A DNA stretch of 64,000 bases, from positions 105,087 through 169,086 of the forward strand of contig MU385925.1 of NCBI GenBank assembly GCA_022497145.1. Direction: 5' to 3'. Numbering within the stretch: position 1 is the stretch's first letter; each line of letters opens with the position of its first letter. This stretch comes from Rostrohypoxylon terebratum. Lineage: Eukaryota > Ascomycota > Sordariomycetes > Xylariales > Hypoxylaceae. Shown here piece by piece: positions 22,124 to 33,894 of the stretch. Below the pieces are notes generated by a model. The model did not search any database, was not told the DNA's origin, and saw only the letters and a list, made by a program, of their open reading frames with translations. A program made the translations under genes and the position numbers.

Positions 22124-24512
22124 TTTGACTGATGGTGCCGTGAAGGGGGTTTATGAATACTTTTAAAGTGCTTAAATCCAGTGGTGTTGAATTAGGTATA
22201 CTCGTGTTTGGTTATTATTGACTTGATGGTGACAGTCTGGATAGATCATAGTTCGAAGGTAGATGAAGCTATATATACACAAGAAAACGCCCTTGAAGCC
22301 TTTACGTTATGGGTTTAGGAAATGGGGTTAGGAAATGGATTTAAGTATTTGTAATGTCCATCCGGCCATGGAGGAATATGCTCACACACTACTTCAGGCA
22401 TAGTTATTGAGGCCAACTACGATGAAGCAGTATCGTATGGGTGCGATCGTGGCATAAGAAAGTCGGGTTTAAGCATTCGGACTCCATGTAGAAGGTCTTC
22501 TCCAGGCTGATCCGGCGCTAACAGCGGGAGGCCTAGTACCAAAGAAGAAAAACCCGCGAGCTGACGTTTCTCAGCGTTGATGTGGCAGGGGTTGACTAAT
22601 AAGTAAAGCACCATGAAATTAGGTATGTAAATAAATAGTAATTGCAAATCGAACCGGGAAATCTCAAATAGAGATTTTTTCTTAATTAGATACCTACTAT
22701 TAACTCAGGTCGCCGTACAAGGCTCTTTCTCGTGAGATTGTTTGGGTTTAGATGCTGTTTCGATCAAAGTTGACCTATAATTCAACAAAAATCACCTGGG
22801 CACCACTGTTACGGGCTACTCCAGGCGTCTCATGCGCCATGCATGCGCCATAGTTGGGTGCTGAAGCTTTTAGGGCGCTAACACACTCGTTGTCATCCCT
22901 AGACTGTCTTATATACACCTCTATAAGTAAGGACCATTGCTTGGTGTGGCACTGGTGTTATCTGCAATGACTCTCGACCAACCCCTCTGAATTACTAAAT
23001 TGAATAGATTTGAAGCGATAAGCTTCTGTAATTTACGAAGGTATACGAAGGTCTCATCTAACAGTCTTTGGACGAAGGTGCCTGTTGGTATCTAGGTCCT
23101 AGGGAATAGTGATTCATCCACTATATTCTAGCAGATACCCGCTGTGTTGGGATATTTAAGAAGCTGCTTTCGCAAAGGTTCCAAGGTTAATTACTTAGCC
23201 ACTAAACGAGAAAGCCACACGTTAAATTATAGTAGGATAATACAGTGCACACCGACCACCTAGGCAATCCCCGTAAGGCTCAGTGGCTTACAATACGGCG
23301 GTTGACAGTTAACAGATCACTATTCGTATTACTCAGAACTAATACAGTATCCACCCATTGCTTCCAGGTTGACCCTCGTAATTTAAATATCTTTGCATGT
23401 TATAACTTTCTAAGCCCTAGAATGCCTGTACATAGAATGGCGAAATGTGTTATTGTCCCGTCGTCCCATCGTCCCATCTCCTGAACCGAGTCCTGGTTCT
23501 TTCTCAATGGGGAAAGTGCTACAAACACCGGGGAGTGGATACATCGGCTCCGGCGCCGACATAGTGGACTGGCGTGGAGAACCGGAAGGTTGTTTTGGAG
23601 TTAATGGACGGGAGCGCTCCGGTCTGTTCATCGCGCTTGCCCTTTTGTGTAGCACTGAGAGCAACATAGACTATTGTTCGTCAAATGCGTGTAATCCATC
23701 GTGTAAAATATCAGAGTATCACTTACAGTCTTACACTTCTACTGTTACTGGCTTGCTGGTAGCGGTTTAATGGAATCAATCTTCATAAGTTGATAACGGA
23801 ACCCCACTATGTTATTGAATCAATTTCGCAAATGGATTCAACAACGATCCACCTGAATTATCCCTCTATCTACTAGTACATTCGTCACCTGCTCTCTGGG
23901 TACGAAGATAATCATGTGGAGGGTGGCTCCCGATCCCGAATCTTACTTGAAGATAAGAGTTGTTATCTGACACTATTTCCATAGATATAGGTGCAATCTC
24001 AATGAATAGCGATCATCCGTCGTCGTAAGCTTCTAGTCCATCCAGATTTTAATGAGGGGAGCACGGACACCTACCAGTTAGGGGAGTTAGTTTAAAAGAC
24101 AGAAGTGCGCCACTTTGGATACCACCGCGCTAGATGTAATGTACAGTACGCACGCGTTTTCAGAAACGTGAAAGGAGGACTTACAGTCTTACACTCACGT
24201 ACGTAGTTATCAACCTCGATTTGTCGTATAGATATCGATAGAAAGTTTTCTTATATCTTTCATTTTTATGGATATTTAGATTTCAGTTTCATCTTCACTA
24301 TTCTGAATTATATCTCTTTAGTCACGGAAATAGACCGAGGCTTGCCCCTGGTCATCATCCGCTATGAGCGGGGTTAGCCGAAAGATAAGCAATGGAGCTA
24401 TACCAGCATCAATGAGGGGATTGCCAAGTTAAGTCTTGCTCCTCATAAAGACCTTGGGGATCTTCCTTCTAACTTTTCTCAATATTCTCCAGATGAGCGC
24501 AGCCCGTTAATC
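22124..24512. other. Gene-free stretch of 2.4 kb
   Basis: No gene is recognised. Overlapping open frames on both strands at about 23410-23770 contain Pro/Ser-rich text but no domain, start context or splice pattern. The right part should include the promoter of the MFS gene, with a leader starting after about 24300. Confidence 0.5.
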
Positions 24513-26588
24513 ATGGCATCTAGTCGGTTGGCTTACGCGCAACGCCATGAGCGGACGCAGGAGGAGCGCGATCTCGTCAGGAGGCTCGATATCTTTCTCA
24601 TGACATTCGGATGTGTATCTCAAGGTAGGCGATGAGTCTCTCCCGTCTCGTAACACAAAACTTGGCTAACATGGAATTCCACTCTAGTCATCAAGTGTAA
24701 GTCATCTTTGATTGTTTCCCGAGTGAGGAATACCAGCAGCCCTAACAATCTATCAGATCTTGACCAGCAGAACATCAGCAATGCCTACGTATCGGGAATG
24801 AAGGAAGATCTTGCCTTGAATGGCAATGAGCTTAACTAGTACGTCGTTAACTTAACAGGTCAATTGAGGCCAAACCTACCTATCCACTGTACTAACGGTC
24901 AGCCTTAAGTTTCACTACGTATTTCAGCGTAGCGTATTGTATCATGTTAATCCCGTCGCAGATTATCATGACATACGTACGGCCGAGTTATTGGCTATCT
25001 GGATTGGAAATAATCTGGGGCTTGATAACGGGACTCATTGCTATAACTCACAATGCGAAACAAGTATACATCCTCCGCGTCTTCCTTGGACTCTGTGAGA
25101 GTTCAGCTTGGCCGGGAATGATGACGCTATTCAGTGAGTTATCTTATTTGCATACCTATTAACTTACACTATATATACTTATCAAAGCGATAATGTAGTG
25201 CATTGGTACACACCTTCGGAACTTGCGAAGAGGATGGGATTCTACCATTCCTGTCAGGCCATAGGCTCGATGCTGTCTGGGGCACTGCAAGTCGCAATCA
25301 TCAACACCCTGCACAATGCGAGCGGGCTAGCTGGGTGGCGGTGGCTATTCGTTATCAATGGAATTATGACCGTAGTTTGGGGCGCACTGGGGTTTTTCCT
25401 GTTGCCTGACCTACCGAACCGGGTGAACCCTAGGGCCTTTTGGTTTAAGGCTGGCCACGCTAAACTCGCGATGGAGCGCTTAGAGCGCCATGGGAGAGCT
25501 GAACCTAAGAAAATCACTTGGGCTGGCGCTAGGTAAGTACTCGTTCATCCCAAATTCGATGCTTCGAAGAAGGCTTATAGAACATAGGCGCACTGCCGTT
25601 AACTGGGTAACTTATTTCATCGCGGTTCTGTATATCGCGACCGTATTAGCGTCTTGGGGATATGCCTACTTCAACCTTTTCTTGAAGAGTCTCAAGAACT
25701 CCGACGGTACACCTACCTGGACCACATCTCAAGTAAATGCTATTCCGATCGGCGGTGGCGCTATCAATGTTGTTTTCGGTACTTATATAGACTCGCCCCT
25801 CTGAATCGAATCGAGCTAATGAGAGTTCTAGTCTGGGTCTGGGCTATCCTCTCTGATCTTCTGAGGACGCGATGGACATTGATTGTAGCACAAGGTGAGG
25901 AGCTTGCAGACGCTTCTATTGAAAGAAATTGACGATGAGACTGACTTGTACCTAGCCGTGATCGGCCTTGTGCCGTGTATCGCGATGACCATTTGGACCA
26001 CTCATCCTGACACCACACCACTTGCAACTGCTTACGCTAGCTATTTTATTTCCTACCTAACTTTAGGTACTGCGCCCCTAATCATGGCATGGCTTTCTGA
26101 TTTGTAAGTTTCTATGCGGCGCAACGTTGTGAAAAACAATGACTAAATGCTAGTAGGCTACCTCAAGATCCAGAAGCGAGGACTCTCATTGTTGGTGTTG
26201 CAATCGCTACCTACTATGCAGTTTCTGCGTGGAGCCAAGTTCTTATATGGCCTGCTGTCCAGGCTCCTTACTGTATGTCAATAGCCGTAAATCTCTTCAG
26301 AGTTCCGTTTAACACTAACTTTTATTAGATAAATACGGTTGGCAGACGTCAATCGCGCTTTGGATTTTAGTCATCATCATGACATGCGTACTTCGATATA
26401 TTGATTTCAAATATCTTCTGTAAGATACCTTTGGCAATTGTAAGGTCATTGTTACTGATTTCAAGCATAGTCCGAAAAGAGAAGACTTTCACGCCACCAT
26501 GATCGAAGGATCAAAGCCAGCGGGACCAGAACTGGCGGGGTCTGAGCCAGATCCGGATGACGATCCTAGCACACGGAAATCAATATGA
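24513..26588 (+). CDS. MFS transporter, Dal5/allantoate-permease (ACS) family
   Basis: Eleven exons join in phase to 489 residues: 24513-24624, 24688-24696, 24757-24838, 24928-25133, 25199-25532, 25588-25778, 25832-25894, 25956-26103, 26157-26272, 26329-26419, 26471-26588. Exon 2 is a 9-nt microexon (completing Q-V-I-K). The protein starts RRLDIFLMTFGCVSQ, followed by YLDQQNISNAYVSGMKEDL, the ACS-family signature of helix 1 and the following loop, and VYILRVFLGLCESSAWPGMM. Helices continue through GAINVVF, LRTRWTLIVAQAVIGLVPCI, APLIMAWLSDL and the last helix LWILVIIMTCVLRYID. The tail is acidic and Pro-rich. ACS members import small organic anions such as allantoate, pantothenate or nicotinate across the plasma membrane; the substrate here is unknown. 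Several introns contain in-frame stops, so splicing is required. Confidence 0.9.
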
Positions 26589-27383
26589 AGATCGAGGATG
26601 AAATACATACTAGGTAGGAAGGTAAATATCCGTTGCCTAGGGTCCTGGGGAGTCGAAATCGGCGGGAAAACCACACAGGCGTCTTCCTCCTCCCCATTTA
26701 AATTTGCCTATCTTACTTGGCCATCGTTTTTTGGAACTTTTTCATCCCGCCATCTCGTTTATTACCTAAGTCCTAAGTCTGCTAGGTCTGCTAGGTGTGT
26801 CACGCATGGGTAATTTGGTAGATCGCAGGCTTGCATGATAGAACTAGAAATCATTGGCTCAGGTCATTGGAACATGTCCCCCACCTATGCATAGCGCGGC
26901 AGAACCCGATTCAATACGAATTGTAATTCGCTAGATTTATAAGTTGGTCAGCGGTTCTCGCACATGTATACTAGACAGAAACAGGATCATCTTTGGTACT
27001 ATAGAAACTATACATGTGACGTCTGCAGCTGAATGGAGCTGAGTGTGGTGCAGTGAAGGATTGATAGGTCGATGCGACGAACTTGCTGCAAACCTCCGTC
27101 AGCTCGCAGCCAATAGTCGAGATGGCCATACCCAAAATGGCGCTATAGGCGAAGTCGGACTTAGCAGCCACGTGGGAATTACGGGCTCCGATTCCGAAGG
27201 GTCGGCTTAGGTTGGAAGCAATAAAGATCGAGGGTGTCCTGTGATCCCAAGAGAAAATATTCCTGAAGTTGTTACTGCATTAAATTTAGACTTACGAGAG
27301 TTAGCCATCGTGAGATACTAAGATATTATCCCCTGACACACCGCCAAATCTTTTCTCTTTAAAACAAGCCTTTCCAACTCACA
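26589..27383. other. Intergenic spacer
   Basis: About 800 nt between the MFS gene and the EthD gene on the same strand. It holds the upstream promoter of the EthD gene, with a CT/CA-rich leader just before 27384. Nothing else is recognised. Confidence 0.5.
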
Positions 27384-27773
27384 ATGGTTATAAGAGTCCT
27401 TATGTTAATCTACCGGAAACCGGGATTAACACCAGAGCAATTCCGAAAACATTATGAAGAGATACACATGCCACTTACGAGGAAAGTTGCCGGCGATACA
27501 TTCCCTCTATCTCATATAAGAAGATACATCCCACGGTCCACATCAGCGCAGTATCCTGCAATTGTCGCTGGTGGAGAACCAGAGGCTGTTCACGTTGATT
27601 GTGTTACCGAGTTAATATTCCGAGACAAGGAACACTTACAATCGTATTTTGAAATGCCTCATGCCCCTGGCGCGGCAGCTCAGCTCGAAGAAGAAGCCAA
27701 GAACTTCGCAGCGAAATACCCCACCGTCATTGTTGAGAATTGGATGGAAACAACACCCAGAGCAAAGTTATGA
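27384..27773 (+). CDS. EthD-domain protein
   Basis: A single exon encodes 129 residues, close to the size of a single EthD (dimeric alpha/beta barrel) domain. The protein reads IRVLMLIYRKPGLTPEQFRKHYEEIHMPL at the start, the typical EthD opening with the conserved histidine pair region, then FPLSHIRRYIPRS, and later DCVTELIFRDKEHLQSYFEMP. EthD-like fungal proteins include small oxygenases, dehydratases or decarboxylases used in polyketide tailoring and aromatic breakdown; which reaction applies here cannot be told from sequence. It lies on the same strand between an MFS transporter and a FAD monooxygenase, a suggestive but loose association. Confidence 0.88.
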   Translation: MVIRVLMLIYRKPGLTPEQFRKHYEEIHMPLTRKVAGDTFPLSHIRRYIPRSTSAQYPAIVAGGEPEAVHVDCVTELIFRDKEHLQSYFEMPHAPGAAAQLEEEAKNFAAKYPTVIVENWMETTPRAKL

Positions 27774-28796
27774 AATCACCAATTGACAACATTACTTTGA
27801 CGTTGCCAAAAAACAAAAAACACGTCGATCGGGTTGCCGGGCACATAGCCTGCCAAAATGCAGACGACTGGCCCGCATCCAAAGCAGCGCCATTTCCTCA
27901 GACAGTGGACATACCACACAACCTCAGAACTCGACGGTGGGTACAACATAAAGGTGTGCCTTAACCAAGTCTATCATTTATCTTGGGGGAGGCTTCGGGG
28001 GTTTCTCGAGATGGAGCTGGCAGACGTATCTTACGCCCGCAATATGAGCAAATCCGAGACCAGGTGGAAAACTTGGGACCCAAGCATGACACTCGTTACC
28101 ATACGCGATGGAAAAGTCACTTACCTAGGATTGGCATGTGGAAGCTCGCTCGAAACTAAGTCAATCAGGATTTGGAGACATACTATGTACAAGAATACCA
28201 TGACTATCAATGTATTTTACTTAACCCTCTACGAGGTAGTAACTTAGTGGGAGGATACCCCTGAGTTGGCCCTTGTCAACCTACCTTACACCGCCATACG
28301 ACTGCATGATATGGCAGTGACAACACTACAGAATAAATTCTCTATGCCACATTGAATTCAAAAACCTGCAAAAAGTCCCCCTATAATTAATGTACATCTC
28401 TTTCCGCGCAAAGTGTGGTGAACTACGGCTTGAGTCTAATTTTTACTTACCTACCTACCTCCAATATGCTGACCTACTTGCCCACTTATATAGGAAATTT
28501 ACAACTTGATATTGGTCTCTAACTCACAACTCTAACAAAACAGGGAGTGTAGTTACCCATGAACCACTGCCAAAACGAAAAGCCCTATGACTTTATGGTT
28601 CTTGGTGGAGGTCGTTGGGTATGTAGAATTTACTCACGGGTTGCTGGTGCATGTTAGCCAACATTCCCATAAATTCTAATATTTATACCAAACACCAAAG
28701 GCTTCCTGTCTTATCCTTTAGCTCTTCCACGGTAAACCCCCCTATTCGTTGACTTTACTTTTCAATCGGTAATATACTGGATACTAAGACGACGCG
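27774..28796. other. Intergenic, 1 kb
   Basis: Short open frames follow the EthD stop but lack coding character. A TTACCTACCTACCTCC word lies near 28445. At 28561 a short frame reading DFMVLGGG looks like the start of a nucleotide-binding fold but goes nowhere. Confidence 0.45.
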
Positions 28797-29234
28797 ATGA
28801 GCATAAACAAGTGGATACGAGACAATCGCATTTCCGAAGAATGCTCGGGAGCCGAAGACTTTCTGAAGTGACTTCCGAAAACGAGTTCGGATCAGATCCT
28901 GGACAAGGATACTGACGATGCCCTCGTTCCATGGGCAGTTGCTATCTCTAGGCTCAGAGCTGACACGCAAGATATGCGACTACGCTACCCCGGGTCAAAC
29001 GATCCCAACAGCTATTCTTCTCGTACTATCCGTCGTCTCAAGGATCTTGAGGAGAAGCTCAGGATAGCTAAGTACGCGAACAACAGAAGGGTAGCGGAAA
29101 AGCAGGAAAGAGAAGAGGAGATGGAACGGTCCAGGAGACTGGGGGAGACATTACGTCGGAAACGAGAAGAGGAGATGGAACGGGCTAGGAGAATGAGGGA
29201 ATCATCAAGTCAAAGCTATGATTCAGAGATTTGA
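28797..29234 (+). pseudogene. Coiled-coil gene interrupted by a stop codon
   Basis: From the ATG at 28797 one reading frame stays open to 29234 except for a single TGA at 28869-28871 (codon 25). Upstream of it the text is MSINKWIRDNRISEECSGAE.., and downstream LPKTSSDQILDKDTDDALV.., which reads as a continuous small protein of about 145 codons. The C-terminal half is strongly charged and predicted coiled coil (RRLKDLEEKLRIAKYANN.., then two near copies of EREEEMERSRRLGETLRRK-like text). Translation could instead start at the ATG at 28974, giving an 86-residue protein. I do not recognise a family. No intron that removes the TGA is visible. It is either a recent pseudogene, a sequence error, or a short coiled-coil gene with a chance upstream frame. 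Confidence 0.35.
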
Positions 29235-30482
29235 CTATCCATGTATAGTATCTATCTATTACCTTCTTAGGTGGGTATGTATCCTGGAATATGGCAGGTA
29301 TGACTAGGCGTGGGGAGTACGCAAAAGCTTTTTACATCTTATCATCAGTTAGGCATAGAATGATATGGGGAGGAAGTATGACATAAGGATGTCTATTTCT
29401 TGATAATCTTATACCGAAAATGAACCACAATTGGGAACCTCGAAAATGACCCTGCTAGTTAAGTCATGTTTACCCTCTTGATAAGTCAAAGACGCCATAT
29501 AGGTAGCTTCTTCAAATTTGCGTACTTCTCAACTTCATCTTAAGCAAACCCATTGCTTTTACAGCACTGTTTCGTCCTCTTAAGTGTATAACCAAGGTTT
29601 TACATGACTGTTTACTCTTTCCATATCTGCAAAGAAAAATAAGATATGTCAGTAACCTTAATTGAAGACACGATATGTATTGGGAGTCATTAAACCGGAA
29701 GAAGGTGCTGTGATCGGCGATATGAACTTTATCCGATTCCTGCTACGGGAGGCTGAAGGCATTCTGAAGCTTTAATACTGGTTTAGTATAACCAGAGAAA
29801 CCTGGTCAGCTTGGGAGGGAGGCATCAAGGCGGAATAACCTAATATAACCGGTGCTAATAGCAAGGGATTATGGTGGAACATGTTTACCTCTACCAACAC
29901 TCGTTATCCATAAGGAGATATATATCGGGCAGGTACGTACCTACGTCATGGGCGATTGGTGTCTACTTGCATTATGCAGCCTATATATACGATATGGATT
30001 ACGCAATGTAACCCATAAGTAAGCGACTCTTCCGACTTGAACTAGGCGTATGACATGCGCGCCAGTGGGTCTTGTGACGGAGATGGCTATACGAATTCGA
30101 CCGATTGACCCACGTTTGATCGTTCTCGCTTGTTTAAAAAAAGACGACCAGTCTTAAGGCGGTTTGCGGATTCCGCCCGCAACTTGTCCGATGCGGGATG
30201 GAGATATTAGAGCTCTGGTACGATAATCCCTGGCTTAGCCACAAGCTAAATTCACATGGGTTTAGATTCCACTATCCCGATGTAGATCGAATGACGGATT
30301 CACCCGACTGGGTCAGCCCAGCAATTAATTTACCCATGTATTCCTTGTATCATAGGGCTTAGCTGATTCGCGTCTAATAAGTGCTGACATCAGGGCGTCG
30401 GGTATTAATACCCTCGATGAGCAGCTTAAACAGCTGCCTGGGACGCTCTGGAATTCAGGATACACATCATTTTCCTATCGAA
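29235..30482. other. Intergenic, 1.2 kb
   Basis: AT-rich DNA with no recognisable gene. It ends with the promoter of the FAD monooxygenase gene. An upstream in-frame ATG at 30381 exists but would add an unlikely 34-residue extension before the FAD-binding strand. Confidence 0.5.
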
Positions 30483-31869
30483 ATGGCGAAAGCTCCTCGA
30501 ATTATCGTGGCCGGTGGTGGCCCCGTCGGCCTGTATACGGCACACGCTCTTTCTAAAGCAAACATTGATTACGTGGTTCTCGAGCAACAGCCCGAAATTA
30601 TAAGATACAAAGGCGCTGGAATCGTCTTGCTCCCGCAGACCGCGAGACTTCTTGACCAGCTTGGGATATTGAAAGGAGTCGAAGATCTATCGGTCCATCT
30701 CCAAAGCAAAATGAACTCATTGTACAATGGACAGCTCCTTGTCAAGTTCCGTCTGTTCGAACCAATGGAAAAGAGGTAAGTCGCAGGGAGAGATCTGTTG
30801 GGACATTCTTGCGACTGCAACTAACTACCTACTTATCTATTCCAGCCACGGATACCCATGTCTTGGGCTCTCTCGTAGTGAGCTAATCGAGAATCTCTAC
30901 CGAACCCTACCTGAGCGAGAGACTCGAATAAGAACCAATGCCCGTGTCATTGACATCGAATCAAACGCCAGCGGAGTGCGAGTTTTCCTCGCAGACGGTA
31001 CCGTGGAAGAGGGATCTCTCGTTATCGGCGTTGACGGTGCGCACAGCCGGACAAGAGATATTATGGACAGACTCATACGTGAATCGACCGAGGGTGTCGC
31101 AGACAGGGAACCCTATCCGATGGTCACACACTTTAAAGCTATATTTGGGAGGGCGCCGGCCCCTAAGGGTGTCGAAAAAGGCCTCTTCTACGAAGCGCAC
31201 GGGAATGGGGTGGCGTCGCAGACAGTCCCCGGAAAGGAATACAGTTACTTTTCTATCTTGAGAAAGTTGCCAACACCAACGACTGCGCGACGCAGATATA
31301 GTGAGAAGGAATTGGAGGAAGAGGCCGAGAGCTTCGCCGACCTCCACCTATTCCCTGATATCACGTTTGGAGAGATCTGGAAGACCGTTAAGCGCGACGA
31401 GGTTTCCCTAGTGCACCTGGAGGAAGGGATAATCAACAAGTGGCATCACGGGCGTATCGTCTTGCTCGGCGACTCGGTGCACAAGATGACACCGATTAGT
31501 GGGATGGGGGTGAACACTGGGATGCAATCCGCCGCCGTGCTTGTGAACCAACTGCAGAGCATATTCAGCTCAGGGTCGGAAATAACCACCGAAGCGTTGA
31601 GAACAGCATTTGAATCCTATCAGAAGACCCAAGAGCCGGTGTGCCGAGAGACGGTCATGCAAGGAGAGATGCTGACCCGATTAATTACATGGCAGAGTTG
31701 GACGGGTTGGATATTTGACAGATTTATCTTCCCGTGGATGGACCTAGAGGCTCGAGTGAAGCAGCAAATAACGCCCGTCGTAAGTAAGACCCACGTTCTG
31801 GACTATGTTCCTTTCGAGGGTAGGGTTGGAACAGTCCCTTGGGTCAATGTTCCCAAAGTCAAGGTATAG
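30483..31869 (+). CDS. Class A FAD-dependent monooxygenase
   Basis: Exons 30483-30775 and 30846-31869 (70-nt intron) give 438 residues. The N terminus reads PRIIVAGGGPVGLYTAHALS, a Rossmann FAD-binding GxGxxG motif at residues 11-16, followed by DYVVLEQQPE. After the intron SHGYPCLGLSRSELIENLY is the DG-preceding helix region; VIGVDGAHSRTRD contains the conserved DG motif. HGRIVLLGDSVHKMTPISGMGVN (about 297-320) is the second FAD-contact GD motif. The overall form is like salicylate-hydroxylase or PaxM-type enzymes, which hydroxylate or epoxidise aromatic or isoprenoid substrates with NAD(P)H. No membrane anchor is obvious; a hydrophobic WTGWIFDRFIFPWMD segment lies near the C terminus. The start at 30483 places the FAD motif at the usual distance from Met1. 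Confidence 0.9.
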
Positions 31870-33894
31870 GTAATGGTAATGGGCGTATGGAATTGGGTGG
31901 TTAGAGGTAATATTAAATAGGTACCGTATAGAATCCAATCCCACCTTAGTGTATAATAACCTATATTATTAATGATTTACATGATTTACTCCCAACAAAA
32001 TCTCGCTTCCGTATATGCGTGCAGGTGTGTCCAACATCAGTGTATTAGGTTAGACCCTTGACGTTGGTGAGTCAAGAATGTCAGGAGATGTCCCGACAGG
32101 CTTTGTCGAGATCCATGGATGTTGTTACTGCCGACGTTTCTCATGTACATGAAAGGGAAACCCAGAGAGGTTCGGTATAAGGCGGAATGAGGGGAACGAG
32201 GTGTCTGTCTCTGTCTCAGCCTGGACTTCTCCTTTGATTAGTAATAAGTTTGCTATCAAGTCTGGAAATAGGTACCTAAGCGAGCTTTTTTGGGTTGTGA
32301 ATTTTTATTTGGAAATTGTGAGTAGATCTACTGATTTTGAAGTACGTCAGTAGTTTAATATCTTGATAAATACTTAGGTAAGTTTACCAGGTAAATGATG
32401 CTGATGGATGTATTCACGTCCAGAGGATTTGATATTGAATTTTGGTGTAGTAATTATTAGGTATGGGTTGTGTTATCCGACCATTTAAAGACTACGGCTC
32501 AGCTTTTGGTGCTTTGAAGTGGAAATTTTGTTTCGAAATTTAAAAATTGCTGAGGGCCGGGATATTTTCTCTCCGATTGGTTGGATGCGGCTACCTTATC
32601 GATAACTTTAAAATGCGACTTAAGCCTTGAGGTTGCCATTTGAAACCTTAACCCCCACTTGCCCACTGCCACTGCCCTCATTCCCCACTCCGATGTTCAC
32701 GGTCCTATTAACAGTATTTAACTTTAATCTCCAGTTGACCTTGGAACTCTTGCAGGTTGCACTTAGGACCTAAATACTCAATAGTTTTATCCTTGGATTA
32801 GCAATTCGGACGAGTTCACTTTTCTTTAAAATCTACCTACCTAGGAGGTATATTCCAAGATTTGGCTATATTCGAAGTTAATTCCGCTAGCGATTGCCTA
32901 GTACTATTAGGTAGGTATTCACCGAAACTAGGTGACTAGGTGACTAGTAGGTACGCATCAGAGCCTGAGCTGATCAAAGACGGCTCAAGGATGGACGAGG
33001 CATCCACTAGAATCAAAGTCTTCGGAGACTTCCAAGGTTATCACGAAGATGAAAATCCAAAGCATGATCGAAGACTCCGAGTGGACGGCTCATGGATTGC
33101 GCCACCTCAAACCCCGAAACAAGATGATACCTCCAGGGCTATCCTGGGCTATCCAGGGCTATTAAATAGTGATTACACTATTGCATACCTATAGTACACG
33201 TTGATGCCTTGGTATGCCGGCTATCAAATACATACATACATATGTACTATCGGCGTGCAGTGCATCAACCAATCAACCCCACAACTAGGCTCACTGCCAT
33301 TGCTCGTCCGGGGGTTGTTCATGATGCTCGGAATTTACACGAAGGTTGCCTAGCCATCACCCCAGCCATCACCCCACATCTAGGCCATTAGTTTCACGGC
33401 GTCGAGGTAGCGATAAGCCGCTTCTATCGTATTATAGGCTACATCATGTTATATGCGGGTTGACCGCTGGCAATCGATGCAAAGGATTACTGTAGTGGTT
33501 CCCCTTTTTATCATATATCAGCTTCTGATTGGGTGGAGACCTGCTGTCGATCCTCCCCGGTGCCTAGCTGCCGAGTGACTCAGCCATTTTTAGTGTTGAG
33601 GCGTAGTCGAACACTGATCTCATTGGCTAATGGAGGCCTACATATGCAGTACCGCGCAAAGTCCTACATGTCTTGGGGGCCAAAACCTTGGGAGCGGCTG
33701 ACAAACAAGATATCAGTATTCAAACATTAGGTATATATTGTTTGAAGTTCTCTTGGAAGATATCTGTTTACTTCCCTCAAGCTCGTTTTCCTCATTTTCC
33801 TCCTCAACGACTCAGCCACTAGAGGACTCTTCCACAACTTCTTCTTTTCAATCCGATATATCTTTTTTTTAAAAAACACCAAAATCATCTCACA
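31870..33894. other. Intergenic, 2.0 kb
   Basis: No supported gene. It contains ACCTACCTAGGAGG-type words near 32830 and repeated GTGACTAGGTGACTAGTAGGTA near 32930, and two tandem copies of GGCTATCCAGGGCTAT-like text near 33140. The right end is the AAA ATPase promoter, with a pyrimidine-rich leader and CACAATG start context. Confidence 0.5.

Noticed and set aside
23410..23770. Overlapping open frames on both strands with Pro/Ser-rich text
   Set aside because: No domain, no convincing start context and no splice pattern; both strands open equally, as in chance GC-rich DNA.
28561..28625. Short frame with DFMVLGGG resembling a dinucleotide-binding fold
   Set aside because: It closes after about 28 codons and no in-phase exon continues the fold.
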